Both the position numbers and the translations under genes were made by a program. The notes beneath the pieces are model-generated. The model made no database searches. It was not told where the DNA came from and saw nothing but the letters and a program-made list of their open reading frames with translations. From Enterobacter ludwigii (GTDB lineage: Bacteria > Pseudomonadota > Gammaproteobacteria > Enterobacterales > Enterobacteriaceae): a DNA stretch of 64,000 bases. Shown in pieces: positions 26,100 to 34,818 of this stretch; the stretch's first letter is position 1, and each line of letters opens with the position of its first letter. The DNA is taken from contig NZ_CP017279.1 in NCBI RefSeq assembly GCF_001750725.1, positions 434,001 through 498,000 on the forward strand, read 5' to 3'.

Positions 26100-26717
26100 A
26101 TGTATTTCTATCAACCTTCTCTGGGACACGGCCTGCCGCATGACCCACTGAACGCGATTATTGGCCCACGCCCGATTGGCTGGATCTCCTCGTGCGACAA
26201 CGCCGGTCAGCTGAATCTCGCGCCGTATAGCTTCTTTAACTGCTTTAACTATCGTCCGCCCATCATCGGTTTTTCCAGCAACGGCTGGAAAGACAGCGTG
26301 CGTAATATTACCGAAACCGGCGAGTTTGTCTGGAACCTGGCGACGCGCGATCTGGCTGAAGCGATGAATGCGACCTCGGCTATGCTTCCCCACGATGAAA
26401 ATGAATTTACCTTTGCGGGGTTAACGCCAGCGGCCAGCCAGCTGGTGAACGCCCCGCGGGTGGCAGAAAGCCCGGTTAACTTTGAGTGTCGCCTGTCGCA
26501 GTGTATTCAGCTTACCGGGGCCGACGGCACACCGGTTGATACCTGGCTGGTGCTCGGCGAAGTGGTGGGTATTCACATCGCCGAAACGTTGCTGGAAGAG
26601 GGGATTTATCAGACGGCGAAAGCGCAGCCCATCCTGCGTGCGGGTGGGCCGACGGCTTACTATGGCATCAGTGACGAGCACCGGTTTGACATGACCCGAC
26701 CGATCGTCAATCAGTGA
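26100..26717 (+). CDS. Flavin reductase-like domain protein (flavoredoxin family)
   Basis: Protein of 205 residues with the split-barrel FMN-binding fold: IGPRPIGWISSCD near 21, NLAPYSFFNCFNYRPPIIGFS near 40-60, and ETGEFVWNLAT near 72. It ends GISDEHRFDMTRP. Members are NAD(P)H:flavin reductases or flavoproteins of unknown redox partner. It follows the hydrolase by 90 bases on the same strand, with its own AGAGAGCACT region before the ATG. Its last seven bases overlap the end of the converging RNase I gene. Confidence 0.88.
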   Translation: MYFYQPSLGHGLPHDPLNAIIGPRPIGWISSCDNAGQLNLAPYSFFNCFNYRPPIIGFSSNGWKDSVRNITETGEFVWNLATRDLAEAMNATSAMLPHDENEFTFAGLTPAASQLVNAPRVAESPVNFECRLSQCIQLTGADGTPVDTWLVLGEVVGIHIAETLLEEGIYQTAKAQPILRAGGPTAYYGISDEHRFDMTRPIVNQ

Positions 26718-27520
26718 CCGGCTTTATCAATGACGAATTGTTTTCCGCAGTTACCCGGGTGTGGCTGCGGAGCAAATGAGGTCGCAGAAAGCGGATTATT
26801 AATGGTCTCTGCCTTCAGTGAGATCTGCATTTCGGTCAGGTAGGACGGGTTGCCATTACAGGTAAGCTTGAACGCTTTGACATTCTCCTTGCCCCAGCCT
26901 TTGGCCACGGCGCTGTCAAAGTCGCTGCGGCTTACGGTTTTTCCATAGTTATCGGCGAGGAACTTGCCGACCGCGCTGTTTTTTATCTCCTGATTCATGC
27001 GCACCATTGTGCCGAAATACGCGTCAGGATCAAAACCAAAGCATACGCCGTGTTTGGCATATTCGTAGCGTTCCAGGCAGGAGTTACCGCCAGCACCTGG
27101 CATAACGCTGTTCAGCTTCGCAGCACCTGAAAGCGACAGTCCGGTTTCGGCGGCAGCGCATTTGCGGCTGGCCTTCACCTCCGGCATGTTCGGGATTGGA
27201 CGGGTCGCGCAGCCAAAACGCATCCAGCGACGTTCATCTACACCCCGTGCGGCAACAGATTTTGGCAGCCCCGGCCATAATCCGTGCACGGTCAGAAAAT
27301 CGGTTTTGTTATCACTCTCTTTTTGTAAACGGCACTCTTCGGGCTCGTTGCGGTTACGGTCGGCCATGCTCTGGCAGAACCCGGTTTGCCAGGAAAGAGC
27401 CAGAACGTAGCGATCGAAATCGCCATACTGCGTTGCCTTGAGTGGGTCGGCCTGTGCGGAGAATACACAGAGTGCCAGCGCGATTGCGCCAGACGGAATA
27501 ACGATATCCTTCCTGAACAT
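26711..27520 (-). CDS. rna: Ribonuclease I, periplasmic T2-type endoribonuclease
   Basis: Broad-specificity RNase of 268 residues, the E. coli length. The signal peptide MFRKDIVIPSGAIALALCVF-SAQA precedes the mature start. The two T2 active-site blocks are present: FLTVHGLWPGLP and YEYAKHGVCFG, with both catalytic His residues. Multiple Cys pairs indicate disulfides in the periplasm. Start at 27520 behind CAGGAAATCAC is supported by the signal peptide; a longer frame from 27574 is not. In E. coli the next genes upstream are the citrate fermentation cluster, missing here. Confidence 0.96.
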   Translation of the reverse strand: MFRKDIVIPSGAIALALCVFSAQADPLKATQYGDFDRYVLALSWQTGFCQSMADRNRNEPEECRLQKESDNKTDFLTVHGLWPGLPKSVAARGVDERRWMRFGCATRPIPNMPEVKASRKCAAAETGLSLSGAAKLNSVMPGAGGNSCLERYEYAKHGVCFGFDPDAYFGTMVRMNQEIKNSAVGKFLADNYGKTVSRSDFDSAVAKGWGKENVKAFKLTCNGNPSYLTEMQISLKAETINNPLSATSFAPQPHPGNCGKQFVIDKAGH

Positions 27521-27574
27521 GTGATTTCCTGATCGAATGAGCATGAATAATTTCTGGAAATTATTAAAGCACAA

Positions 27575-27594
27575 AAAGCGCCCGTAGGCGCTTT
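27575..27594 (-). terminator. Terminator of dcuC
   Basis: AAAGCGCC-tacg-GGCGCTTT read on the minus strand, followed by TTGTGCTTT. It is 21 bases after the dcuC stop codon. Confidence 0.8.
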
Positions 27595-27614
27595 CTGGAT
27601 ATCAGGAATTTAGC

Positions 27615-28982
27615 TTAAGCTGCGCCGGGTACCAGCACCTGCGTGGCAATAATCACGATAATCAGCCCTACAATCACGGGGACGGAGGTGCGTTTGATCA
27701 CTTCGAAAGGCGAGATTTTTGCCATCCCGGCAACGGCTACAACCACACCCGATACCGGCGAAATGGTGCGACCGAGGTTAGACGCCTGCAGCATGGGGAT
27801 GGAGAGATAGGCCGGGTTAATGCCTGAGGAGTGAGCCAGTTTCGGGATCATCTCAACGAAGGCGTAGAACGGCGCGTTACCTGAACCGGTGGTCATGGCG
27901 GCGAGCATGGTCAGCACTACCAGAACCAGCATCAGGATAATACTGGCCGAGCCGAACGAGGTGGCGATGGAAATCAGGCTCTGAATAAAGCCGATGGTGC
28001 TCAGACCCTGGGCGAAGACGCCTGCTGCAACCAGCAGCATAACGACTCCTGCAAACGCATCCGCCATACCGCGATAGGCCACTTCCAGACCCGAGAAGAC
28101 TTTCTGCGTGTTAAACCCACGCACAAACTCCAGCAGTGCGGCCAGCAGCATGCAGATCACCAGAATGGTGATGATGTGCAGCTGCGGGCCCCATTTACCG
28201 TCAAAAATAAGCACGCCAATAATAGGTGTGAACGGCAGAATGGCATAAAACGCTGGCGCGGTGGTGGTGATTTCACTCACGTCCAGCATCTCGTGGCTGA
28301 TGTTCTCCTTCTTATCGAGATAACGCTGCCAGAAGAAGTGCGCGATGCCCATGCCGACAATGGCGACGATAGAAATGGGCAGCGTGGTTTTGAACGCAAA
28401 GTCGATAAGCGACATTTCAGCGGCTTTGGCTGCGAGCACGACATCACCGGAGGTGGGGGAAAGAATAATGGCGGCCGGCGAGGCGCAAATCGCGGCGGCC
28501 GCGCCGCGGCTGATACCGACGTTAACCATGATCGGGAACAGGGTGGCCATTAACAGTACGCCCAGACCGGTGGCGGACGACACGGCGAGGGACATCAGGC
28601 AGGCAAGGAAATAGGCCGCGACCATCAGCAGATAGGGGGAGTTAATGTACTGCAGCGGTTTGGACGCCAGTTTAACCACCATATCATTCGCGCCGATATG
28701 GGTCATGTACGCCGCAAAACCGCACAGCATCATGATCATCATACCCAGGTCGCCACCGCGGCTCATGAGCAGGATTTTAATGTATTCAACAATGTCAGTG
28801 GCGGTGTAGCCCGTACTGTCTGCGCTGGCCGGTAACACCTGATGGCCCATGATGGCGCTGATAATGAGCAGGGTTAGCCCGCCGACAAATAACACCCCTG
28901 TGGCCGAGTAACCTTTAATGATGTAGCGCGCTACACCGACAATGACGACGACTCCGATAAGGAGCTCGATAAACGTAAGCAT
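27615..28982 (-). CDS. dcuC: Anaerobic C4-dicarboxylate transporter DcuC
   Basis: Inner membrane carrier of 455 residues, mainly for succinate efflux and dicarboxylate exchange during anaerobic growth. It begins MLTFIELLIGVVVIVGVARY and retains long stretches identical to E. coli DcuC across about a dozen transmembrane segments; the C-terminus is a few residues shorter. Start at 28982 fits the E. coli protein; a frame from 29015 adds eleven unsupported residues. A near-perfect FNR box lies 88 bases upstream. Next to it on the far side is pagP, as in E. coli. Confidence 0.97.
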   Translation of the reverse strand: MLTFIELLIGVVVIVGVARYIIKGYSATGVLFVGGLTLLIISAIMGHQVLPASADSTGYTATDIVEYIKILLMSRGGDLGMMIMMLCGFAAYMTHIGANDMVVKLASKPLQYINSPYLLMVAAYFLACLMSLAVSSATGLGVLLMATLFPIMVNVGISRGAAAAICASPAAIILSPTSGDVVLAAKAAEMSLIDFAFKTTLPISIVAIVGMGIAHFFWQRYLDKKENISHEMLDVSEITTTAPAFYAILPFTPIIGVLIFDGKWGPQLHIITILVICMLLAALLEFVRGFNTQKVFSGLEVAYRGMADAFAGVVMLLVAAGVFAQGLSTIGFIQSLISIATSFGSASIILMLVLVVLTMLAAMTTGSGNAPFYAFVEMIPKLAHSSGINPAYLSIPMLQASNLGRTISPVSGVVVAVAGMAKISPFEVIKRTSVPVIVGLIIVIIATQVLVPGAA

Positions 28983-29069
28983 GGTTTCCCCTGTATCCTT
29001 GCTGCCCGAGAGCACAAATAATCAATAAAAAAGAAGGATGAAATGTGCCGAATTAATGTTCTGTCCTTG

Positions 29070-29083
29070 CTGATTAAAATCAA
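29070..29083. promoter_or_regulatory. FNR box upstream of dcuC
   Basis: CTGATTAAAATCAA matches the FNR consensus TTGATnnnnATCAA at 9 of 10 defined positions. Its centre is about 94 bases from the dcuC start codon. With FNR at -41.5 transcription would begin near 29035, leaving a 5' leader of about 50 bases. DcuC is known to be induced under anaerobiosis in E. coli. Confidence 0.75.
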
Positions 29084-29243
29084 TAAACAGACTACTAAAG
29101 AAGATATTAACGGTATTTTTGCCATCGCTCCGGCATTTATCTCATGCGCATATTGACCGGTAGAGATATCACTATATGTCAATTAAATGATAATGGGTTG
29201 TTAAATATTTTGTGGGTTTAAATTCGCCGCAGAAAGAAAAGGC

Positions 29244-29269
29244 AAAAACCCTTTGGGAACTGGGTTTTT
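29244..29269. terminator. Terminator-like hairpin upstream of the pagP repeats
   Basis: AAAAACCC and GGGTTTTT around a 10-base loop, able to act on either strand. No gene ends here, since dcuC and pagP are divergent. It may insulate the two promoters or end a leader transcript. Confidence 0.45.
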
Positions 29270-29272
29270 AAT

Positions 29273-29340
29273 GGCTGCCGGCAGCCCTCCAGGACGGGCC
29301 CTGGAGGGCTGCCGGCAGCCCTCCAGGACGGGCCCTGGAG
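29273..29340. repeat. Perfect tandem duplication of a 34-bp palindromic unit
   Basis: Two identical 34-bp copies (29273-29306, 29307-29340). Each is made of a 14-bp perfect palindrome GGCTGCCGGCAGCC followed by a 20-bp hairpin, CTCCAGG-acgggc-CCTGGAG. Across the junction the sequence forms one hairpin with a 21-bp perfect stem (29273-29320). The block is strongly GC-rich inside an AT-rich intergenic region 170-240 bases upstream of pagP. It is not an ERIC, REP or IS end that I recognise. Confidence 0.85.
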
Positions 29341-29486
29341 ACCGTCATTGCTGGCGTTGGTTGGGTTATCCAGCGTATTAAAGCCTAATAAAGGCTTACT
29401 TTTGTTGTGCTTATTATGGCGTGAAGGTATGTTCCTCTCAGAATATTCCCAGGAAGACGCTGATTAATTAGGAATAACGCTGATGC

Positions 29487-29503
29487 TGTTAAGCTTTGAT
29501 TAA
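29487..29503 (+). promoter_or_regulatory. Possible PhoP box upstream of pagP
   Basis: TGTTAA, 5 bases, GATTAA resembles the direct repeat (T/G)GTTTA-N5-(T/G)GTTTA at 9 of 12 positions. pagP is a classic PhoP-regulated gene. A TACTAA at 29532 could be the -10, but the distance is longer than usual, so this remains tentative. Confidence 0.35.
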
Positions 29504-29511
29504 ACTATTTT

Positions 29512-30129
29512 ATGGTAAACTTTGCCTCGAATACTAAGAATGGTAATTGCATTGTGATTGTACGTAATAAATTTTTCCTCATTTTGTTGTTTATTTTTGG
29601 GCAGTTAGCATTGTCGTCTGTTGCACACGCCGAGAGCAATGCAACCGATAAAGGCTGGTTCTCCACCTTCACTGATAATGTGTCGCAGACCTGGACTGCG
29701 CCAGAGCATTATGACCTGTATGTTCCGGCAATAACGTGGCATGCGCGTTTTGCCTATGACAAAGAAAAGACTGACAAATATAACGAGCGCCCGTGGGGGG
29801 CTGGTTTTGGTCAGTCGCGTTGGGACGAAAAAGGGAACTGGCATGGCATCTATCTGATGGCCTTTAAAGATTCCTTTAACAAATGGGAACCGATCGGGGG
29901 TTATGGCTGGGAGAAAACCTGGCGTCCGTTAGCCGATGAAAACTTCCATGTGGGGCTGGGCTACACCGCCGGTGTGACCGCACGCGACAACTGGAACTAC
30001 ATTCCGATTCCGGTGCTGCTACCTCTGGCCTCTATCGGCTATGGTCCGGCAACGTTCCAGATGACCTATATCCCGGGGACATACAACAACGGTAACGTTT
30101 ACTTCGCCTGGATGCGTTTTCAGTTTTAA
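29512..30129 (+). CDS. pagP: Lipid A palmitoyltransferase PagP
   Basis: Outer membrane beta-barrel enzyme that moves palmitate from phospholipid to lipid A, protecting against cationic peptides. The barrel matches E. coli Pag[19 protein letters not shown], then [10 protein letters not shown] with the catalytic Asp-Ser and the His in the first block, ending in the outer-membrane motif [11 protein letters not shown] signal peptide ([19 protein letters not shown], cleaved after AHA) is clear. The start is uncertain. ATG at 29512 gives 205 residues, but the GTG at 29554 gives a more normal signal peptide, and a start there would also fit a promoter that uses the PhoP-like box. Neither has a good ribosome binding site. 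Confidence 0.94.
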   Translation: MVNFASNTKNGNCIVIVRNKFFLILLFIFGQLALSSVAHAESNATDKGWFSTFTDNVSQTWTAPEHYDLYVPAITWHARFAYDKEKTDKYNERPWGAGFGQSRWDEKGNWHGIYLMAFKDSFNKWEPIGGYGWEKTWRPLADENFHVGLGYTAGVTARDNWNYIPIPVLLPLASIGYGPATFQMTYIPGTYNNGNVYFAWMRFQF

Positions 30130-30320
30130 CTGAAAAAACGTCACGTGGTGGTGAAAAAAATGTGCAGCCGTTGATTCCGTTGAGATAAAAAACCGTCAGC
30201 AGAAATTAACGCGACTTTAGTCACTTTTTATCAAAGAACCGCTGGACAAAAGGTCCCACAATTGATGTACTGGTACCCGACACAGCATTTGTGTCGTTTT
30301 TTAATGTAAAGGTAATTTTG

Positions 30321-30530
30321 ATGTCTAAGATTAAAGGTAACGTTAAGTGGTTTAATGAGTCCAAAGGATTCGGTTTCATTACTCCTGAAGATGGCAGCAA
30401 AGACGTGTTCGTACACTTCTCTGCAATCCAGTCTAATGGTTTCAAAACTCTGGCTGAAGGTCAGCGTGTAGAGTTCGAAATCACTAACGGTGCCAAAGGC
30501 CCTTCTGCTGCTAACGTAATCGCTCTGTAA
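30321..30530 (+). CDS. cspE: Cold shock-like protein CspE
   Basis: Single cold-shock domain of 69 residues, differing from E. coli CspE at only about one position. RNP1 KGFGFI and RNP2 VFVHF are intact. CspE is a constitutive RNA chaperone and transcription antiterminator. Start ATG at 30321 follows AAAGGTAATTTTG. A leader of close to 100 bases precedes it. Same position as in E. coli between pagP and crcB. Confidence 0.98.
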   Translation: MSKIKGNVKWFNESKGFGFITPEDGSKDVFVHFSAIQSNGFKTLAEGQRVEFEITNGAKGPSAANVIAL

Positions 30531-30554
30531 TTCAGACGCGTCAGCAAGAATTTC

Positions 30555-30582
30555 AAAACCCGCTCACTGAGCGGGTTTTTTT
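30555..30582 (+). terminator. Terminator of cspE
   Basis: AAAACCCGCTC-act-GAGCGGGTTTT with three more T, 25 bases after cspE. Confidence 0.9.
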
Positions 30583-30591
30583 CGCGTGGAA

Positions 30592-30678
30592 TCAGCTAAG
30601 CAGATACATTTTGAGGAAGCTGGCAACGATCAGCACGCTCAACAACACCACACCTGCGCTCATCAGGTTCTGTTTCAT
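30592..30678 (-). CDS. Predicted 28-residue single-span membrane protein
   Basis: Frame MKQNLMSAGVVLLSVLIVAS followed by FLKMYLLS. A strong ribosome binding site, GAGGGTGACAG, precedes the ATG. One transmembrane helix with a positively charged N-terminus. It lies between the cspE terminator and crcB, downstream of crcB on the same strand. I do not recognise a named family, but it has all the marks of a genuine small protein gene. Confidence 0.6.
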   Translation of the reverse strand: MKQNLMSAGVVLLSVLIVASFLKMYLLS

Positions 30679-30749
30679 TCTGTCACCCTCGTTCAGTATT
30701 GCGTTCAGAGTGACAGAGAAAAATTAAGCCAACATTAACGCAGCGTCTG

Positions 30750-31133
30750 TTAGTGCGTCGTGGCGGAAGAAAATAGCCAGAATGCGATCCCCGTCATCGC
30801 AAAGGAGCCGAGCATATTAATCGCAATGTTCAGGAGCGCCCAGCCGACACGCCCTTCCTGAAACAGGAAAACCACTTCCGCCGAGAACGTTGAGAAGGTG
30901 GTTAAACCGCCGCAAAAGCCGGTGGTAATCAATAGCTTCCACACGGGATCGATATGCGTCATACGGTTAAACCAGGCCAGCCCCACGCCAATAATGAAAG
31001 CACCTATCAGGTTAGCCGCCAGCGTACCCATTGGAATAGCCTGATGCAGGGGATTAAAACGCATACTCAAAAACCACCGCGCAACGCTACCCGTACCCCC
31101 ACCAATAAAAACGGCTAAAAGTAGTTGTAACAC
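30750..31133 (-). CDS. crcB: Fluoride ion exporter CrcB/Fluc
   Basis: Dual-topology fluoride channel of 127 residues with four transmembrane segments. It begins [23 protein letters not shown]; the family's central break and phenylalanine-track residues are in [18 protein letters not shown] near 75. No fluoride riboswitch was recognised in the short 67-base gap to ybeM. Same place and size as the E. coli protein. Confidence 0.96.
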   Translation of the reverse strand: MLQLLLAVFIGGGTGSVARWFLSMRFNPLHQAIPMGTLAANLIGAFIIGVGLAWFNRMTHIDPVWKLLITTGFCGGLTTFSTFSAEVVFLFQEGRVGWALLNIAINMLGSFAMTGIAFWLFSSATTH

Positions 31134-31200
31134 TGTAAATACCTGCTATTTGATGTGTAAGAGTGGCGAGTTTAACGCGGTTTTTGCTGAGGGGACAAAT

Positions 31201-31989
31201 ATGTATGTTGCGGTAGGACAGTTTGCGGTTACGCCTGACTGGCAAGAGAATGCAGATAAATGTGTCTCTCTGATGAGGCAGGCCCGCCTGAAAGAAGCTT
31301 CCTTGCTGGTGCTGCCGGAGGCGCTGCTGGCAAGAGATGACAACGACCCGGACCTGTCGGTGAAGTCTGCCCAGCCCCTGGACGGCGGATTTTTACAGCA
31401 CCTGCTGGCGGAAAGTGCGGGCAATGGTTTGACCACCCTCTTTACGGTGCATGTCCCCTCGACGGCAGGACGAGCGGTAAATACGCTCGTGGCCATCCGT
31501 GACGGCGCGATCGTTGCGCGCTATGCCAAACTCCATCTTTATGATGCCTTCAGCATTCAGGAATCACGGCGGGTGGATCCGGGAGACAGTATCCCACCGC
31601 TGCTTGATGTCGATGGCTTTAAGATTGGGTTGATGACCTGCTACGACCTGCGTTTTCCTGAGCTGGCACTTACGCTCGCGTTAAAGGGGGCTGACGTGCT
31701 GGTAGTGCCTGCCGCGTGGGTCAAGGGGCCGCTTAAAGAGCAGCACTGGGCAACGCTCCTTACAGCGCGTGCGCTGGATACTACCTGTTATGTTGTGGCC
31801 TCGGGGGAGTGCGGCAATAAGAACATTGGGCAGAGCAGGGTGGTGGATCCGCTGGGTGTTACGATAGCCGCTGCGGCGGAAGCCCCGGTTTTGCTGATGA
31901 CAGAGTTACAGCGGGAGAGGATTACGCTTGCACGGCAGCAATTACCGGTTCTTCGCAACCGTCGGTTTGCGCCACCGCAATTATTGTGA
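31201..31989 (+). CDS. ybeM: Deaminated glutathione amidase (nitrilase family, YbeM/Nit1)
   Basis: Carbon-nitrogen hydrolase of 262 residues. The nitrilase triad is complete: Glu in VLPEALLAR near 42, Lys in [10 protein letters not shown] near 111, Cys in [11 protein letters not shown] near 146. Nit1-type enzymes hydrolyse deaminated glutathione, a repair reaction. In E. coli K-12 the ybeM copy is, to my knowledge, damaged; here the frame is intact. Start ATG at 31201 follows GAGGGGACAAAT. Confidence 0.93.
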   Translation: MYVAVGQFAVTPDWQENADKCVSLMRQARLKEASLLVLPEALLARDDNDPDLSVKSAQPLDGGFLQHLLAESAGNGLTTLFTVHVPSTAGRAVNTLVAIRDGAIVARYAKLHLYDAFSIQESRRVDPGDSIPPLLDVDGFKIGLMTCYDLRFPELALTLALKGADVLVVPAAWVKGPLKEQHWATLLTARALDTTCYVVASGECGNKNIGQSRVVDPLGVTIAAAAEAPVLLMTELQRERITLARQQLPVLRNRRFAPPQLL

Positions 31990-32115
31990 TGTTTTTTTCA
32001 ACAATGCTTGATTCACCTTGTTACAGATTGCTATTGTGTGCACGCGTCAAATGACCGTTAATACAATCAGGTTTTTGGCGCTGAATGCAGCCTGGTTTAT
32101 GTAAAGAAGGTATCT

Positions 32116-32319
32116 ATGGGTGAGATTAGTATTACCAAACTGCTGGTGGTTGCCGCACTGGTCGTCCTGCTGTTTGGTACCAAGAAGTTACGCACGCTGG
32201 GTGGTGACCTGGGTGCCGCCATCAAAGGCTTTAAGAAAGCGATGAACGACGATGATGCGGCTGCGAAGAAAAGCGCCGAGGGTGACATCCCGGCAGAGAA
32301 GCTTTCTCACAAAGAGTAA
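32116..32319 (+). CDS. tatE: Twin-arginine translocase subunit TatE
   Basis: Protein of 67 residues, a TatA paralogue: N-terminal membrane helix [20 protein letters not shown], a hinge, the amphipathic helix [16 protein letters not shown], then an acidic/basic tail. It contributes to the Tat translocation pore in the inner membrane and can partly replace TatA. Same place as in E. coli, before lipA on the other strand. Confidence 0.96.
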   Translation: MGEISITKLLVVAALVVLLFGTKKLRTLGGDLGAAIKGFKKAMNDDDAAAKKSAEGDIPAEKLSHKE

Positions 32320-32345
32320 CGGCAATGCCTGAGGGCTTGCGAAAA

Positions 32346-32372
32346 AAAACCGGCTCAAGAGGCCGGTTTTTT
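32346..32372. terminator. Bidirectional terminator between tatE and lipA
   Basis: AAAACCGGC, a 7-base loop and GCCGGTTTT, with extra T after it and extra A before it. It lies between converging genes tatE and lipA. Confidence 0.85.
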
Positions 32373-32400
32373 TGTATTACTGTAAGTGAATATTACAGTC

Positions 32401-33366
32401 TTATTTCACTTCTTCGCCTTTTGCCTGCATATCGGCATGGTAAGAGGAGCGAACAAATGGGCCGCAGGCTGCGTGGGTAAAGCCCATCGCCAGCGCTTCG
32501 GCTTTCATCTCATCAAACTCATCCGGGCTCACGTAGCGCTGCACGGGCAGGTGGTGGCGGCTTGGCTGCAGATACTGTCCCAGCGTCAGCATGGTCACAC
32601 CGTGGCGGCGCAGATCGCGCATCACTTCGATGATCTCAGCATTCGTTTCACCGAGACCAACCATCAGGCCTGACTTGGTGGGAATATGGGGATGCGCTTC
32701 TTTAAAACGCTCCAGCAGCTTCAGAGACCAGTTATAGTCCGCACCAGGACGTACCTGACGGTAGAGACGTGGCACGTTCTCCAGGTTGTGGTTAAACACG
32801 TCTGGTGGCGTCGCGGTCAGGATGTCCAGCGCGCGATCCATACGGCCGCGGAAGTCTGGAACCAGCGTCTCAATTTTGATGTTCGGGCTTTTCTCGCGAA
32901 TAGCGGTAATGCAGTCAGCGAAGTGCTGAGCACCGCCATCACGCAGATCGTCACGGTCAACGGAGGTAATAACGACATAACGCAGCGCCATATCGGCGAT
33001 GGTCTGTGCCAGTTTCTGAGGTTCGTTGGCGTCGGGCGCTACCGGGCGGCCATGAGCCACATCGCAGAACGGGCAGCGGCGGGTACAGATGGCACCCAGA
33101 ATCATAAACGTCGCGGTACCGTGATTGAAACATTCAGCAAGGTTCGGGCAAGAGGCTTCTTCACAGACGGAGTGAAGGCCGTTCTTGCGCATCGCCGCTT
33201 TGATCCCCTGGATACGCGAAGAGTCAGCCGGAAGTTTGATTTTCATCCATTCCGGTTTTCTTAACAGCGCTTCGCGCTCTGTAGCCACGTTTTTAACCGG
33301 GATAAGGGCCATTTTATCGGCATCGCGGTATTTAACACCGCGTTCCATCACAATGGGTTTACTCAT
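32401..33366 (-). CDS. lipA: Lipoyl synthase
   Basis: Radical SAM enzyme of 321 residues that inserts two sulfurs into protein-bound octanoate. Both iron-sulfur motifs are present: the auxiliary cluster in [12 protein letters not shown] near 68-79 and the radical [12 protein letters not shown] near 94-102, with a C-terminal RSSYHAD serine that ligates the auxiliary cluster. Works after LipB, whose gene is two genes away with the ybeF regulator between, as in E. coli. Confidence 0.98.
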   Translation of the reverse strand: MSKPIVMERGVKYRDADKMALIPVKNVATEREALLRKPEWMKIKLPADSSRIQGIKAAMRKNGLHSVCEEASCPNLAECFNHGTATFMILGAICTRRCPFCDVAHGRPVAPDANEPQKLAQTIADMALRYVVITSVDRDDLRDGGAQHFADCITAIREKSPNIKIETLVPDFRGRMDRALDILTATPPDVFNHNLENVPRLYRQVRPGADYNWSLKLLERFKEAHPHIPTKSGLMVGLGETNAEIIEVMRDLRRHGVTMLTLGQYLQPSRHHLPVQRYVSPDEFDEMKAEALAMGFTHAACGPFVRSSYHADMQAKGEEVK

Positions 33367-33573
33367 AGCGTGCGTGTTCCAGTTGCGAATATCGAAGGAA
33401 AGCGTTTCTATTCAAGGGAATGTTGTATTTATCAACTATTTTTGAACGAACGACAGGCAGTATATCATTGAAACGGTCGGTAAAGCAGCCTGCCAGGTCG
33501 CCAATTTGTAAAATAGTTGTTGTTTTGTGCGTTTTGCCCGGCAGGGGGCAGGGGCTTGTGCTGTATCAACCTG

Positions 33574-34527
33574 TCAGAAGGCCTGTCGGATGACGCGGAT
33601 AACGTTTTCCAGCACCGGATCGCGCAAGCTGAGTTTGTTGTAATGCAGTGAAATCTCGATAGATTCCGCATTGAGCTGGTTGAGAGGAATGCTCTCCAGC
33701 GGCCAACATTTACGCAACAAGGTATACAGACGCGAAGGCATGATGCAGAGCATGTCGCTGCTGCCAAGCAGGGAGGCAGTGGTGAACATATTGTAACTAC
33801 TGAAGCTGATCTGGCGTTCCGGGAATATCTCATCGATTCGCTGACGCAGCGCATGGTTGGACTGTCCTTCGGTCATGAAAGACGAATGATCGTAGTTGCG
33901 CAGATTTTCAATGGTCAACGGCCCGCTCAGGGCGGGATGCTGCTGACGGCACACCAGCACCAGGTTATCCGCATACAGGACATGTTGTCCGAGCGCTCGG
34001 GCGCTAAAGCTGCCGCTTTCTATAATCAGGTCGGTCTGAAACTGAGCAAGCTGAATATCAGGCTCGTTGAGCGGCACATTTCGCAGCAGGAGCTGGGGAA
34101 CATGCTCTTTTATCGCCTGAAAAATAGCGGGCATCACCAGCACGCCGACAGACGGGGTGCAGCCGATAGTGATGGTTCTCTGTTTGTCATAGCTGCCGGT
34201 TAAATCCAGCGCGCCCAGAATCGACTCCAGCCCCTGGCTGATGTACTCATGCAGATGGGTGGCGTAGGCCGTCGGCGTAACCCCCTGGCCCTTACGAATA
34301 AATAACGGGTCGGGAAATATAGCGCGCAGTTTTTGAATTGACTGGCTTATTGCTGAAGGCGTGAGATTAAGAATTTTCGCAGCATTAACGATACCCTTAT
34401 GGACATATACTGCCTCAAAAATAGTCAACAAATTGAGATCAATATTACGTAAAGTCCGAAAAATTTGTGGCTTGTCCTCACCACCTGGGTCATTCAGTCG
34501 TTTGGCTGGTAAATTATTATACTCCAC
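33574..34527 (-). CDS. ybeF: LysR family regulator YbeF
   Basis: Regulator of 317 residues with a LysR DNA-binding domain near 30-85 (LNLLTIFEAVYVHKGIVNAA, then LTPSAISQSIQKLR) and a type-2 periplasmic-binding-like ligand domain. It lies between lipA and lipB exactly as E. coli YbeF, with the same length. The gene and its long AT-rich upstream region (34528-34818) contrast with the GC-richer neighbours. The upstream region holds no other gene I can support. Targets are not known. Confidence 0.93.
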   Translation of the reverse strand: MEYNNLPAKRLNDPGGEDKPQIFRTLRNIDLNLLTIFEAVYVHKGIVNAAKILNLTPSAISQSIQKLRAIFPDPLFIRKGQGVTPTAYATHLHEYISQGLESILGALDLTGSYDKQRTITIGCTPSVGVLVMPAIFQAIKEHVPQLLLRNVPLNEPDIQLAQFQTDLIIESGSFSARALGQHVLYADNLVLVCRQQHPALSGPLTIENLRNYDHSSFMTEGQSNHALRQRIDEIFPERQISFSSYNMFTTASLLGSSDMLCIMPSRLYTLLRKCWPLESIPLNQLNAESIEISLHYNKLSLRDPVLENVIRVIRQAF

Positions 34528-34818
34528 GCTTTCACTCCGTATACATTCACATTATGAATGATAGTTGAATTTATTTATTATGCTTGTAGAGATTCGTAAA
34601 GTGTTGGTTTTGTTTCACTTGTTTATCAAAAACAAACAGTTGTGTGATTATCACGCAAGTTACTTACGCCCTGTATGCAGTTCTGGCTGGAGGCTAAATA
34701 ATATGTAGCGGTAATATTCGGGCGCTTCGAAAATATAGAATAAGCGGATTATTGTAAAGCGTAAAAGCGGTAAATAAACAGTGGCCCGTCAAATAATCGA
34801 GCCATGATGCATGATGTA

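Noticed and set aside
29043..29156. Plus-strand 37-codon frame upstream of dcuC with an AAGGATGAA ribosome-binding-like sequence
   Set aside because: It runs over the FNR box and the predicted dcuC promoter, and its composition shows no clear domain or membrane segment.
29273..29340. CRISPR-like interpretation of the tandem repeat
   Set aside because: There are only two copies with no spacers between them and no cas genes; it is a tandem palindromic repeat.
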